A stretch of 64,000 bases of DNA. Source: DASPKM01 sp035628135 (GTDB taxonomy: Bacteria; Bacteroidota; Bacteroidia; Chitinophagales; Chitinophagaceae). Positions 32,534 to 41,761 of this stretch are shown in pieces. Each line of letters begins with the position of its first letter. Position 1 is the first letter of the stretch. A program made the translations under genes and the position numbers. Below the pieces are notes generated by a model. That model was not told the DNA's origin and did not search any database. It saw only the letters and a list, made by a program, of their open reading frames with translations. The stretch is taken from the NCBI GenBank assembly GCA_035628135.1, contig DASPKM010000006.1:62001-126000 (forward strand), in the 5' to 3' direction.

Positions 32534-33952
32534 ATGTTGGACTGGATGGAAAATAAAGTGCACGACGAGACCCGGCAGGGAGAGGCCTTCGCTCCCTTCC
32601 GCGACGATTCCGTTGTATATCATAAGAAATTTTACATAGAAAGCTATGGCTGCCAGATGAATTTCAGCGATAGTGAGATCGTGGCTTCTATCCTCAACCA
32701 GGAAGGGTACGGGGCTACGCGCAATTTCGAGGAGGCCGACCTGGTGTTGCTGAATACCTGCTCCATCCGAGAGAAGGCCGAACAAACCGTCAGGAAACGC
32801 CTTACCGAGTTCAGGAAGATCAAGCATCAGCGTCCCGGTATGCTGGTGGGCATGCTCGGCTGCATGGCCGAACGCCTGAAATCGAAGCTGTTGGAAGAAG
32901 AAAAACTGGTAGACCTCGTAGTGGGCCCCGACGCCTATCGCACGCTGCCAAAATTAGTGGAGGAGGCCGAGGGCGGCCAGAAAGGTGTTAACGTGCTGCT
33001 TAGCCGCGACGAGACCTATGCCGATATTTCGCCGGTGAGGCTCGACAGCAATGGCGTAACCGCATTTGTAAGCATCATGAGGGGCTGCAATAACATGTGC
33101 TCTTTTTGCGTGGTGCCCTTTACCCGCGGCCGCGAGAGAAGCCGCGACGCGCATTCCATTGTAAGGGAATGCCGCGACCTGTTTGAGCAAGGCTACCGCG
33201 AAGTGACTTTGCTGGGACAAAACGTGGATAGTTATTACTGGGTAGATGAACAAGAGGATACCATCGTAACCTTTGCAATCCTGCTGGAAAAAGTCGCGCT
33301 CATTTCTCCCCTGCTGCGCGTGCGCTTCAGCACTTCGCATCCAAAAGATATTACCGACGAGGTATTGCATACCATGGCGAGGCACGAGAACATTTGTAAG
33401 TACATCCACCTGCCCGTGCAAAGCGGCTCAACGCGTGTATTGCAATTGATGAACCGCACGTATACCCGCGAATGGTACCTGGCCAAGGTTGACCGCATCC
33501 GGCAGATCATGCCCGACTGCGGCATCAGCAGCGACGTGATCAGCGGGTTCTGCACAGAAACAGAAGAAGACCACCAGGATACCTTAAGCCTGATGGAATA
33601 CTGCAGGTACGATATGAGCTATATGTTCTTTTACAGCGAACGCCCCGGTACATTGGCCGCACGCCGTTACCAGGATGATATACCTGAACAGGAAAAAAAG
33701 CGCAGGCTGGCGGAGATCGTGCAATTGCAAAATAAATTGTCGCACGATAGCAACCGTAATGACGTAGGAAAAATATTCAAGGTATTGATAGAAGGCGATT
33801 CCAAACGAAGTGACAGGGATTGGATGGGAAGGAATACGCAAAACAAAGTAGTGGTATTTCCCAAGCAGGATTACAATTACAAAAAAGGGGATTATGTGCA
33901 GGTGCTGGTAGAACATTGCACCGGCGCAACCCTGATCGGTAAATTGATTTAA
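32534..33952 (+). CDS. miaB: tRNA-2-methylthio-N6-dimethylallyladenosine synthase MiaB
   Basis: Radical-SAM methylthiotransferase that modifies A37 of tRNAs reading codons beginning with U. The 472-residue protein has the three MTTase domain parts: N-terminal UPF0004 domain (ESYGCQMNFSDSEIV, then LNTCSIREKAE, GMLGCMAERLK), radical-SAM motif CNNMCSFC with C185, C189 and C192, and a C-terminal TRAM domain (VLIEGDSKRSDRDWMGR, GDYVQVLVEHCTGATLIG). It is followed with zero gap by the sigma-54 activator gene. Confidence 0.97.
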   Translation: MLDWMENKVHDETRQGEAFAPFRDDSVVYHKKFYIESYGCQMNFSDSEIVASILNQEGYGATRNFEEADLVLLNTCSIREKAEQTVRKRLTEFRKIKHQRPGMLVGMLGCMAERLKSKLLEEEKLVDLVVGPDAYRTLPKLVEEAEGGQKGVNVLLSRDETYADISPVRLDSNGVTAFVSIMRGCNNMCSFCVVPFTRGRERSRDAHSIVRECRDLFEQGYREVTLLGQNVDSYYWVDEQEDTIVTFAILLEKVALISPLLRVRFSTSHPKDITDEVLHTMARHENICKYIHLPVQSGSTRVLQLMNRTYTREWYLAKVDRIRQIMPDCGISSDVISGFCTETEEDHQDTLSLMEYCRYDMSYMFFYSERPGTLAARRYQDDIPEQEKKRRLAEIVQLQNKLSHDSNRNDVGKIFKVLIEGDSKRSDRDWMGRNTQNKVVVFPKQDYNYKKGDYVQVLVEHCTGATLIGKLI

Positions 33953-35194
33953 ATGGAAATTCAAAGTATAAAAAACAGGTTTGGCATTATAGGCAATTCG
34001 CCCGCACTGAACTATGCACTGCAGGTGGCGTCACAAGTGGCGAACACCGATCTTACAGTGCTGATCCATGGAGAGAGCGGCGTAGGCAAGGAAGTTTTTT
34101 CACAGATCATTCATGCGCTTTCTTCGCGCAAGCACAACCCTTTCATTGCCGTTAACTGCGGCGCCATTCCCGAAGGCACCATCGATTCGGAATTGTTCGG
34201 GCATGAGAAAGGATCGTTCACCGGAGCAGTAGACAGCCGCAAGGGTTATTTTGAAACCGTGAGCGGCGGAACCATTTTTCTCGACGAGATCGGCGAAATG
34301 CCGCTTGGTACGCAGGCCCGCCTGTTGCGCGTATTGGAAACCGGTGAATACATCCGCGTGGGATCGTCGAAAGTGGGCAAGACAGACGTGCGCGTAATAG
34401 CAGCCACTAACAAAGATTTGCTGGAGCTTACGCACCAGGGAAAATTCAGGGAAGATCTTTATTATCGTCTTAGCACCGTGCCTATCCGCGTGCCCGCGTT
34501 GAGAGATAGAAAAGAAGACATCCCACTCCTGTTCAGAAAGTTTGCAGTGGATTTTGCAGAGCGCTATAAAACCGCACCGGTACAAATGAGCGAGGATGCG
34601 AAAAACCTGTTAATTACTTATACCTGGCCCGGAAATGTGCGGGAATTGAAGAATATTGCGGAGCAGGTTTCAGTGCTGTCAAAAGACAGGATGGTAACGG
34701 CCGAAGAGCTCAGGCGTTTTTTGCCCGACCGCGAATTCAACCGGCTGCCGGTATTGGCCAGCAATGCAGGAGGCAGCAATGGCCACGAATTTGCCAATGA
34801 ACGTGAAATACTCTACAAGCTTTTCTTCGATATGAAGAAAGACGTGACCGAGCTGAAAAAAATGTTCGTGGAGATCTTGCAGAGCCCGGGCATGGAAGTA
34901 AAAAGCCAGGCTTACCTGAACGAGCTGCAGGACATCAACTCTCATGAAATATTCCCTGTTGGGCGTGCACAGCAATCCGTTGCAGGCAAAGCGCCAGTAG
35001 TTATTCACCACGACGACGAGATCCATCATCACGAAGAGGTGGATGAATCGCTCAACATCATGGACAAGGAAAAAGAGTTGATTGAAAAAGCGCTTAAAAA
35101 GCACAAAGGCAAACGGAAGGATGCAGCATCGGACCTCGGTATCAGCGAAAGGACATTGTACAGGAAGTTGAAAGAATATGATATTAAAGAGTGA
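33953..35194 (+). CDS. Sigma-54-dependent transcriptional activator without receiver domain
   Basis: A 413-residue AAA+ enhancer-binding protein. Walker A is GESGVGKE (residues 40-47), the sigma-54 contact loop GSFTGA, Walker B FLDEIGEM, then ALRDRKEDIPLL and WPGNVRELKNI. The C-terminal Fis-type HTH is RKDAASDLGISERTLYRKL. The N-terminus starts directly with the AAA+ domain: no response-regulator or PAS domain, so its activity is probably controlled by partner proteins or expression. The ATG follows the miaB stop without a gap. Upstream of lptE/secG. Confidence 0.94.
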   Translation: MEIQSIKNRFGIIGNSPALNYALQVASQVANTDLTVLIHGESGVGKEVFSQIIHALSSRKHNPFIAVNCGAIPEGTIDSELFGHEKGSFTGAVDSRKGYFETVSGGTIFLDEIGEMPLGTQARLLRVLETGEYIRVGSSKVGKTDVRVIAATNKDLLELTHQGKFREDLYYRLSTVPIRVPALRDRKEDIPLLFRKFAVDFAERYKTAPVQMSEDAKNLLITYTWPGNVRELKNIAEQVSVLSKDRMVTAEELRRFLPDREFNRLPVLASNAGGSNGHEFANEREILYKLFFDMKKDVTELKKMFVEILQSPGMEVKSQAYLNELQDINSHEIFPVGRAQQSVAGKAPVVIHHDDEIHHHEEVDESLNIMDKEKELIEKALKKHKGKRKDAASDLGISERTLYRKLKEYDIKE

Positions 35195-35198
35195 GTGA

Positions 35199-35248
35199 TC
35201 ATTGAATAGTTATTAATTATTAATTATTAATTACTAATTATTCAATGA
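35199..35248. repeat. AT-rich palindromic repeat
   Basis: Arms TCATTGAATA (35199-35208) and TATTCAATGA (35239-35248) are perfect complements; the 30 bases between are TTAATTA tandem repeats that also pair with each other. Further TTAATAATCAGTAATCAGT repeats lie at about 35272-35290. Between the activator stop and lptE; could terminate or insulate transcription, or hold regulator binding sites. Confidence 0.65.
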
Positions 35249-35306
35249 TGAGAATGGTTAACAGGTAATAGTTAATAATCAGTAATCAGTAATTAATAAA
35301 GAGACA

Positions 35307-35834
35307 ATGAATTTCTTAACAAGACATAAGACAACCATGTTTGTTCCCTGTGCCTTGTTAGTGGTGCCACTGCTGCTGGCAGCTTGCGGTATATATTCTT
35401 TCAGGGATGTTTCAATAGAGCCGGAAGCCAAAACGGTGCGGGTGGCCTACCTGGAAAACCGCGCACGGTATGTAAATCCGCAGCTAAGTCCTCAGCTTAC
35501 GGACAAGCTTCGCCAGAAGATCAATAATCAAACGAGGCTTACCAACATTCAATCCGAAGATGCGCACTATGATATCAGCGGCTATGTGTCTGATTATACC
35601 GTTACCACTTCGGGTATATCTAATCAGCAGGCAGCTACCAACCGTCTTACCGTTACCATTCACGTGGTATTTCAAAATCGCGTGAGGCCGGAGAGAAGTT
35701 TCGAGGCCGATGTAAGCCGCAATTTCGATTTCTCGGCTTCGCTGAGCCTGAACCAGGCAGAGGCGCAATTGGGAGAGACCATCGTGCGCAACATGGTGGA
35801 TGAGATCTTTAACCGCATTTTTTCAAATTGGTAA
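35307..35834 (+). CDS. lptE: LPS assembly lipoprotein LptE-like
   Basis: A 175-residue outer-membrane lipoprotein. The lipobox LLAAC gives the lipidated C27. The next residues GIYSFRDVSIEPEAKTVRV and DISGYVSDYTVTTSG, with a C-terminal EAQLGETIVRNMVDEIFNRI helix, match the LptE/RlpB fold of the LPS translocon plug. Bacteroidota LptE proteins are short and divergent, as here. It heads the lptE - acidic protein - secG run. Confidence 0.85.
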   Translation: MNFLTRHKTTMFVPCALLVVPLLLAACGIYSFRDVSIEPEAKTVRVAYLENRARYVNPQLSPQLTDKLRQKINNQTRLTNIQSEDAHYDISGYVSDYTVTTSGISNQQAATNRLTVTIHVVFQNRVRPERSFEADVSRNFDFSASLSLNQAEAQLGETIVRNMVDEIFNRIFSNW

Positions 35835-35843
35835 ATCAACCTG

Positions 35844-36956
35844 ATGAAAGTGCAGCTTGCGCACATTTTGCAAAGCCTTTTTCATACCACTGAGCTGGAC
35901 CAGGTGCCCGTTCACCGCCTGCAGGAAATGATAAGGGAGCATCCTTATTTCAATGCAGCGCATTTATTGCTTGCGCAAAAGCTGAAACATCAGCATCCTG
36001 AAGAATATGAAGCGCAGGTGCAAAAAGCCGCCATTTATTTTCATGATCCGTTGTGGATGCATTGGCAATTGAACCAACAAGACGGAGTTGTTGCAACCCC
36101 CGCTACGCCCCAGGAAACGGCTGTTGTGATCCAACGTGAAGTTGAAACGACGGAAACAGACGATGAAGAATATATAGCCGTTTCAGACAACGAAACAAAC
36201 GTTGACGAGGTTGTTGAAAATGAAACAGGCATTGAAGAACCGGTATATGAAGGTTTTGCAACCACGCCGGCGGAAATTGAAACAAGAGAAACCGAAAGCG
36301 AACCCGGATCAACAGAAGCCGTTGAACGAATGGAAGCTGACATGCCCGAAATTGAATTAACTGCGCCACCGACAGCGGATACGGAAACAGCAGAGCCGGC
36401 AATAACTGAATCTGAAATAACACCGGATGCTGAACCATCACAGATAGCATCACCTGTTGCTTCTCCTGAGCCCATTACAGCTGAAATCCAGCATACCGGA
36501 TCAATTGAACCTCGTCCTGCCGGGCCGGTGAGCCACGACAATGGCGTTGACAATGCAGAGCGTACCCGTGAAAAAGAACCTATTGCCTTCGATCCGTACT
36601 ATACCATCGATTATTTCGCTTACCAGGGTATCAAGGCCCCAACGGATGTGCAGCCCGGCGATAAGCTCGGAAAACAGCTTAAGAGCTTTACGGAATGGCT
36701 CAAGACCATGAAACGCCTTCCCCAAACCGATATCGATGCCCGGACCAGTGAGGCTGAACAGCAGGATATCCAACGCTTTGCAGCGGGATCGCTGCAGCAA
36801 ACCAGGGTGTTTACAGAAAGCATGGCAGAAGTGTTGGTAAAGCAGGACCGCAAGCGCGAAGCGATCATGGTGTACGAGAAATTAAGTTTGCTCGATCCCT
36901 CCAAAAGCGCTTATTTTGCAGCCAAAATTGAAAATCTTAAAAGAGAATTGATATGA
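35844..36956 (+). CDS. Protein with acidic, Glu/Thr-rich linker between helical ends
   Basis: A 370-residue protein typically found between lptE and secG in this phylum (recollection). Residues 1-75 are helical (LQEMIREHPYFNAAHLLLAQ), residues about 90-250 are a low-complexity Glu/Thr/Pro/Ala linker, and the last 110 residues are helical again with TPR-like periodicity (SMAEVLVKQDRKREAIMVYE, LDPSKSAYFAAKIENLKREL). No signal peptide or membrane segment. The linker is likely disordered and fast-evolving. Overlaps secG by four bases. Function unknown. Confidence 0.75.
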   Translation: MKVQLAHILQSLFHTTELDQVPVHRLQEMIREHPYFNAAHLLLAQKLKHQHPEEYEAQVQKAAIYFHDPLWMHWQLNQQDGVVATPATPQETAVVIQREVETTETDDEEYIAVSDNETNVDEVVENETGIEEPVYEGFATTPAEIETRETESEPGSTEAVERMEADMPEIELTAPPTADTETAEPAITESEITPDAEPSQIASPVASPEPITAEIQHTGSIEPRPAGPVSHDNGVDNAERTREKEPIAFDPYYTIDYFAYQGIKAPTDVQPGDKLGKQLKSFTEWLKTMKRLPQTDIDARTSEAEQQDIQRFAAGSLQQTRVFTESMAEVLVKQDRKREAIMVYEKLSLLDPSKSAYFAAKIENLKRELI

Positions 36957-37288
36957 TGATCGTGTTCCTGATATTGATCTTACTGGCTAGTGCGGTGCTC
37001 GGTTTCATCATCCTGGTCCAGAATCCCAAAGGCGGTGGCCTGGCCGGTAATGTTGCCGGTTTAAGCAACCAGTACATGGGCGTAAAACAAACCACCGATT
37101 TACTGGAAAAGGGCACCTGGATCTTTGCGCTGGTAATTGCATTGCTGTGCCTCGGCTCTGCTTTCTTCATTCCCAAATCCATCAGTTCCCGCAACCCGAA
37201 CCTGAGGCCCGGCACCAATAACAGTGCGCCTGCCAATCAAAACCAAAATCCACCGGCCAATCCCAATACTCCAAGGCCTAATCCATAA
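36953..37288 (+). CDS. secG: Preprotein translocase subunit SecG
   Basis: A 111-residue inner-membrane protein with two helices (VFLILILLASAVLGFIILVQ and WIFALVIALLCLGSAFFIP) flanking the SecG signature NPKGGGLAGNVAG. The Asn/Pro-rich C-terminal tail (about 25 residues) is longer than in E. coli. It assists SecYE during protein export. Overlaps the upstream gene by four bases and ends at a terminator. Confidence 0.93.
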   Translation: MMIVFLILILLASAVLGFIILVQNPKGGGLAGNVAGLSNQYMGVKQTTDLLEKGTWIFALVIALLCLGSAFFIPKSISSRNPNLRPGTNNSAPANQNQNPPANPNTPRPNP

Positions 37289-37310
37289 AATAATTCATTC
37301 AAATACACCG

Positions 37311-37336
37311 CCCTGTCGTAAATGGCAGGGTTTTTT
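37311..37336 (+). terminator. Terminator after secG
   Basis: Stem CCCTGTC/GGCAGGG (one G-T pair) with a six-base loop, followed by TTTTTTA. Ends the lptE-secG transcription unit ahead of mltG, and excludes an mltG start upstream of 37337. Confidence 0.8.
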
Positions 37337-37366
37337 ATTTATTTTGACCCCTATATCTCAGCTCCT

Positions 37367-38386
37367 ATGAGAAGGATCTTGCTCGTTATCGCATTACTGT
37401 TGGTTTTGGTAGGCGCATACTTTGCCTGGGTCTTCTTTGGCTCGGCCACCGGCTTTCGCGGCGATGTAAAATACCTGTACATCCCTTCGGACAATCCCAC
37501 CCCCGAGACCGTGCTTAACCTGATCAAAAGAGATACATTGGTGAAACACATGCGCGGCTTCAATTTCCTTGCAGAAAGAATGGATTACTGGAGAAATATC
37601 AAGCCTGGCAAATACAAGATCGCACAGGGCGATAACCTTGTGGATATTGTGCGAAGGTTGCGGAACGGTCAGCAGGAACCCGTTAACCTCGTAATAGTAA
37701 AGTTCAGGACCCGCGAGGCGCTGGCAGGGGCCATGGCGCGCAAACTGGAATGCGATTCCGCCGATTTTCTTTCATTCATGAACAATGCTGATTCGCTTCA
37801 ACCCTATGGCGTAGATACCAATACCGTAATGACGCTCATCGTTCCCGACACCTACACGCATTTCTGGAACACCACGCCTAAAAAAGTTTTCAATAAATTC
37901 TACGAAGCATACAAGTCCACCTGGACCGAAGAACGAAAGCGAAAGGCAGCGGCGCTCAACCTTACGCCCGCATCGGCATACACGCTTGCATCTATTATCG
38001 AAGAGGAAACCAATGACAAGAACGACAAGCCGCTAATGGCAAGTGTGTACCTGAACAGGATCAGCAAAGGCATGAGGCTCGGCGCCGATCCAACGGTAAA
38101 ATTTGCGCTGCGCGATTTCGATATCAAGCGCATATATGAAAAACATACTGCGGTAGAATCGCCCTACAATACTTACAGGGTCTTTGGTTTACCACCGGGC
38201 CCGATCTGCACACCTTCGCTCGAAACGCTGGACGCAGTGCTGAATGCTCCAACTACGGACTATCTTTATTTTGTGGCTAAAAGCGATTTTAAAGGCTCAC
38301 ACGTTTTTACTACTAACTACGATGACCACCTGAGATACGCAAGAGAATACCAGGAAGCATACGACAGGCGATTTGGAAACAAATAA
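37367..38386 (+). CDS. mltG: Endolytic murein transglycosylase MltG
   Basis: A 339-residue YceG-like enzyme that cleaves nascent peptidoglycan and sets glycan chain length. N-terminal membrane helix (residues 4-24), then the LysM-like region GKYKIAQGDNLVDIVRRLR and the catalytic YceG block LASIIEEETNDKNDKPLMAS with the catalytic glutamate E212, followed by VYLNRISKGMRLGADPTVK and YNTYRVFGLPPGPICTPS. Start MRRILLVIAL at 37367, after the terminator. Confidence 0.94.
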   Translation: MRRILLVIALLLVLVGAYFAWVFFGSATGFRGDVKYLYIPSDNPTPETVLNLIKRDTLVKHMRGFNFLAERMDYWRNIKPGKYKIAQGDNLVDIVRRLRNGQQEPVNLVIVKFRTREALAGAMARKLECDSADFLSFMNNADSLQPYGVDTNTVMTLIVPDTYTHFWNTTPKKVFNKFYEAYKSTWTEERKRKAAALNLTPASAYTLASIIEEETNDKNDKPLMASVYLNRISKGMRLGADPTVKFALRDFDIKRIYEKHTAVESPYNTYRVFGLPPGPICTPSLETLDAVLNAPTTDYLYFVAKSDFKGSHVFTTNYDDHLRYAREYQEAYDRRFGNK

Positions 38387-38391
38387 ACCGA

Positions 38392-39366
38392 ATGACCAAA
38401 CTCGAACGCATTATACTGGAAACCTCAGTGATGAAGACGCTGATAAAATGGAGTCAGCACATCGTCCTGCCGGGTTTCCAGAACCTGCCCCTGTACGACG
38501 TGATCGTGTTTTTCATCAAGCAAATGCGTAAGGTTGGACTGAATGAACGGGCGGCCGCCATTTCATTCAACTTCCTTATGGCCATTCCCGCAGCTACCAT
38601 CTTTCTTTGTACGCTCCTGCCTTACCTGCCCATTTCGGCGCAGATAACAGATGAACTGCTAAGCCTTACGGAAGATATCACGCCGAACGACGACACGTAT
38701 TTTGCAATAAAAGGATTCCTGGAAGATTTCCTGCAAACACCGCGGAGCGGCCTGCTCTCACTGGGTTTTTTATTGGCCGTGTATTATGCTTCCAACGCCA
38801 TGATGGGCATCATGCGCACCTTCAACAAATCACTTATTTTTATTTCACGCCGCAATTTCCTGGAATCCCGCTGGATGGCCATCAAACTCACCTCCCTGCT
38901 CATAGCATTGGTAATAGCCACCATGATATTACTGGCAACGCAAGGCAGAATACTCACCTGGATCCTGGATCGGCTGCACATTGTGGACGCGGCAACAGTA
39001 TGGATCATACAGATCGTGCGCTGGATACTCCTGATAGCCCTGTTTTATTACACCATCGCATTTATTTACAAGTATGCGCCCGCCGTGCACAAGCGGTGGA
39101 AGTTAACATCGCCGGGCACCATTCTCGCTACTTTCCTGATACTTGTTACGGCCTGGTTATTCTCCTTCTGGGTAACCAACTTCGGCAATTTCAACAAGGT
39201 GTACGGCTCAATAGGAACCATACTCATCATCATGGTCCTGGTGTACATCAATTCCATGGTACTGCTCATTGGATTTGAATTGAATGTCAGCATTCATTCG
39301 CTCAAGCACCAGGCTGAAGAAAGAAATCTGCATACATCAGCAGACAAGAGTCCGAAGAAGGAGTAA
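38392..39366 (+). CDS. YihY/BrkB-type membrane protein
   Basis: A 324-residue, six-helix inner-membrane protein of the YihY/UPF0761 (virulence factor BrkB) family. Conserved pieces: GLNERAAAISFNFLMAIPAA, LLSLGFLLAVYYASNAM, then SPGTILATFLILVTAWLFSF and FNKVYGSIGTILIIMVLVYI. Once thought to be tRNA-processing RNase BN, now regarded as a lipid or transport-related membrane protein of unsettled role. It follows mltG after 5 bases, so co-transcribed. Confidence 0.9.
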   Translation: MTKLERIILETSVMKTLIKWSQHIVLPGFQNLPLYDVIVFFIKQMRKVGLNERAAAISFNFLMAIPAATIFLCTLLPYLPISAQITDELLSLTEDITPNDDTYFAIKGFLEDFLQTPRSGLLSLGFLLAVYYASNAMMGIMRTFNKSLIFISRRNFLESRWMAIKLTSLLIALVIATMILLATQGRILTWILDRLHIVDAATVWIIQIVRWILLIALFYYTIAFIYKYAPAVHKRWKLTSPGTILATFLILVTAWLFSFWVTNFGNFNKVYGSIGTILIIMVLVYINSMVLLIGFELNVSIHSLKHQAEERNLHTSADKSPKKE

Positions 39367-39631
39367 CAGTCAATGAGTTGCCGGTAAAAAACCGCCAATC
39401 ATTCCTCCCCTCCCCATGCGCCGGGTAAAAAGCCACAGGACTTTCAGCCGGCTTGTTCGTCCGGAACTCTGAACCGGTGCAATAGCTGGTTTAGTTAATA
39501 AGGGTTTATTATTAGCGTTTATAGGGGATTTCCGAAAATGTTCGATTTGATCTCTTTAGAAGTGTCGTTGGCACACCTTAAGCAACGTTTAGTAGTAGCA
39601 TTTACACAGAGTGTTTTAATAATCCGTACAT

Positions 39632-40924
39632 ATGAAAAAAATCTTTACATGGCTTTTGTTGTCAGGGGTATCTATTAGCAGCCTGGCGCAATTTGAATTC
39701 AATGAATCCTTTACAGATGGAAATTATACCTCCAGTCCACCCTGGGGAAGTTACAGCCTGGCCCACTGGACAGTAACATCCCATAGCGATGTGGCTGCCG
39801 GAGCTAACAACTCCAATACTTTAAGGTTGAACAATAGTTCAGGCGCAGGCGTTTCCTATATTTCTGCCCAAATATCCGGTTCATGGGGCCTTGCCCAGGA
39901 ATGGGGATTTTTTCTAGGAAGAAGAGCTCAGGCCTATTCAGGAACAAATTATACCGCGATCTGGCTATGGGCCAATGAGCCGGATCTGACCAGCCCAACA
40001 ATTAGTGGATACAGGATCCTTATCGGAGACAACTCCGGCGATCAGAATTTCTTTTTACAGGAGATTACAGATAATGTGGTTACAAATATCCTGGTCACTA
40101 CCAATGGTCTTGCCGCAGGCCTTACCGACTTTGGCTTCTTGTTACGGGTGACAAGGAGCAATACCGGCGTATGGAAGATATTTACTTCCACCCTGCCTAC
40201 CGCCAACGGAACGGGTGCAATTGCAACCGCATCGCCAAATTCCATTAATGCCAACATACTACAGGGAACTGTAACCGATAACACCCATACTTCTTTTAAT
40301 TATGGATATATTGGCTTTACCTGCGGGTATGCAAATACTGCGGCCGCCAGGACAGCACAGGAATTTGACCAGGTAAGATTTTCAAATACATCAGAACTCA
40401 TCATGCCTGTCAAACTTGATAAGTTCGAAGCATCAAAAGAAAGCTCGGGTGTAAAGTTAACCTGGAATTCATCCGATGAAACAGGCGTGAAGGATTATGA
40501 AGTGCTGCGCAGCGATAATGGCGTTCAGTTTGTGGATATAGGTACGGTAACCGCCGACCAGAGCAGGAAATATTCTTACATTGATAATCAAAGCTCCGGC
40601 AGTGGCTTCTACCGTTTACGCATAAGGGATTTTGATGGCAATTACAAGTTGAGCCATATCGTAAGCGTGAAAGCCAAATCGGTGATCGTTATAAAAACCA
40701 CTCCCAATCCAGCCAGGGGCATTGTGAACATCGAGCATCCAAAGGCAACCAGTGGCGCTTCGCTGCAGGTAACCAATGCCGCCGGCACCGTGGTCAGGAA
40801 ATTAACAATCCCCGAGAACGCCGTTGTTAGCCCGGTAGATTTCACAAGCTTGCAAAGCGGGGTTTACCACGTTGTTTATAAAGCGAAAGACCAGAATCTG
40901 ACGCAAATGGTTATAAAACAATAA
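39632..40924 (+). CDS. T9SS-secreted protein with type A sorting domain
   Basis: A 430-residue exported protein. Signal peptide MKKIFTWLLLSGVSISSLAQ; residues 20-260 are a beta-sandwich resembling carbohydrate-binding or laminin-G-like modules (DGNYTSSPPWGSYSLAHWTV, NTLRLNNSSGAGVSYISAQI); then a fibronectin-like stretch (KLDKFEASKESSGVKLTWNS); and the C-terminal type IX sorting domain (TPNPARGIVNIEHP..., GVYHVVYKAKDQNLTQMVIK). Probably attached to the cell surface or released. The partner or ligand is unknown. Preceded by a 265-base gap in which I see no clear element. Confidence 0.85.
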   Translation: MKKIFTWLLLSGVSISSLAQFEFNESFTDGNYTSSPPWGSYSLAHWTVTSHSDVAAGANNSNTLRLNNSSGAGVSYISAQISGSWGLAQEWGFFLGRRAQAYSGTNYTAIWLWANEPDLTSPTISGYRILIGDNSGDQNFFLQEITDNVVTNILVTTNGLAAGLTDFGFLLRVTRSNTGVWKIFTSTLPTANGTGAIATASPNSINANILQGTVTDNTHTSFNYGYIGFTCGYANTAAARTAQEFDQVRFSNTSELIMPVKLDKFEASKESSGVKLTWNSSDETGVKDYEVLRSDNGVQFVDIGTVTADQSRKYSYIDNQSSGSGFYRLRIRDFDGNYKLSHIVSVKAKSVIVIKTTPNPARGIVNIEHPKATSGASLQVTNAAGTVVRKLTIPENAVVSPVDFTSLQSGVYHVVYKAKDQNLTQMVIKQ

Positions 40925-41097
40925 AATTGAGGAGACAGCGGCAGATCGACCCTTTGAAAACATTCTTTATTTTTCCACATTCTTTGAGGCCGCCCCTTGT
41001 TCCGATTGTGCCTTGCCCTGATGAAAGGGCGAAACACGAGACGGACGGTAAACTTTCGAACTGATTTTTGCTGAACTTTATACAAAACTTGCAAAAA

Positions 41098-41703
41098 ATG
41101 AAACGAATTCTTTTAGCAGCTACCGCGCTGACAGCTATAGGCCTGATGTCGTTCCACACTCTGAACGAAGCTTTGCCCCTTGGCGCAGATATGCCCAAGG
41201 CCGATGTAAAATTGAAAGACATTTCCGGGAAAGAGATCACACTGAAGGACGCCAAGAAGCAGAATGGCCTGTTGGTGATGTTCAGTTGCAACACCTGTCC
41301 TTACGTTGTCAAGAACCAAAGCCGCACCAACGATATATGCAAATACGCTCTTAGCAAAGGCATAGGTGTGGTGATCCTGAACTCCAACGAAGCCAACAGG
41401 AGTGGAGCAGATTCTTATGCAGAAATGCAGGCGTATGCAAAAGCCCAGGGATATGATTGGTATTATGCAGTTGACCAGAACAACGTGCTGGCAGATGCGT
41501 TCGGTGCATTGCGCACTCCTGAATGCTTCCTGTTCGACAAATCAGGCAAACTCGTATATCATGGGGCTATCGACGATAATCCTTCCGACGCGTCAAAAGT
41601 TAGCCGCAACCATTTGAAAGAGGCCATCAACGAAGCCAGCACAGGAAAAGATGTTAGCGTGAAGCGATCCAAGAGCGTAGGCTGTGGTATTAAGAGGATT
41701 TAA
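41098..41703 (+). CDS. Thioredoxin-fold redoxin (AhpC/TSA-like), exported
   Basis: A 201-residue protein with an N-terminal signal-like segment (ILLAATALTAIGLMSFHTL). The redoxin core follows: LKDISGKEITLKDAKKQNG, MFSCNTCPYVVKNQSR with the CNTC active site (C64, C67), then VVILNSNEANRSG and LRTPECFLFDKSGKLVYHG. The CxxC pair in a redoxin frame resembles the periplasmic CMG1-like or TlpA-like oxidoreductases. It ends with a short GCGIKRI tail. Start chosen at 41098 (first ATG giving a signal sequence). Confidence 0.85.
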   Translation: MKRILLAATALTAIGLMSFHTLNEALPLGADMPKADVKLKDISGKEITLKDAKKQNGLLVMFSCNTCPYVVKNQSRTNDICKYALSKGIGVVILNSNEANRSGADSYAEMQAYAKAQGYDWYYAVDQNNVLADAFGALRTPECFLFDKSGKLVYHGAIDDNPSDASKVSRNHLKEAINEASTGKDVSVKRSKSVGCGIKRI

Positions 41704-41721
41704 TCTCTCATCTACATAAAT

Positions 41722-41749
41722 AAAAAAACCCGCGGTGCGGGTTTTTTTA
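41722..41749. terminator. Strong bidirectional terminator
   Basis: Stem CCCGC/GCGGG (41729-41741) with a three-base loop, flanked by seven A on the left and seven T on the right, so it can stop transcription from both convergent genes. Confidence 0.92.
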
Positions 41750-41761
41750 TTGGGGGAAGGC

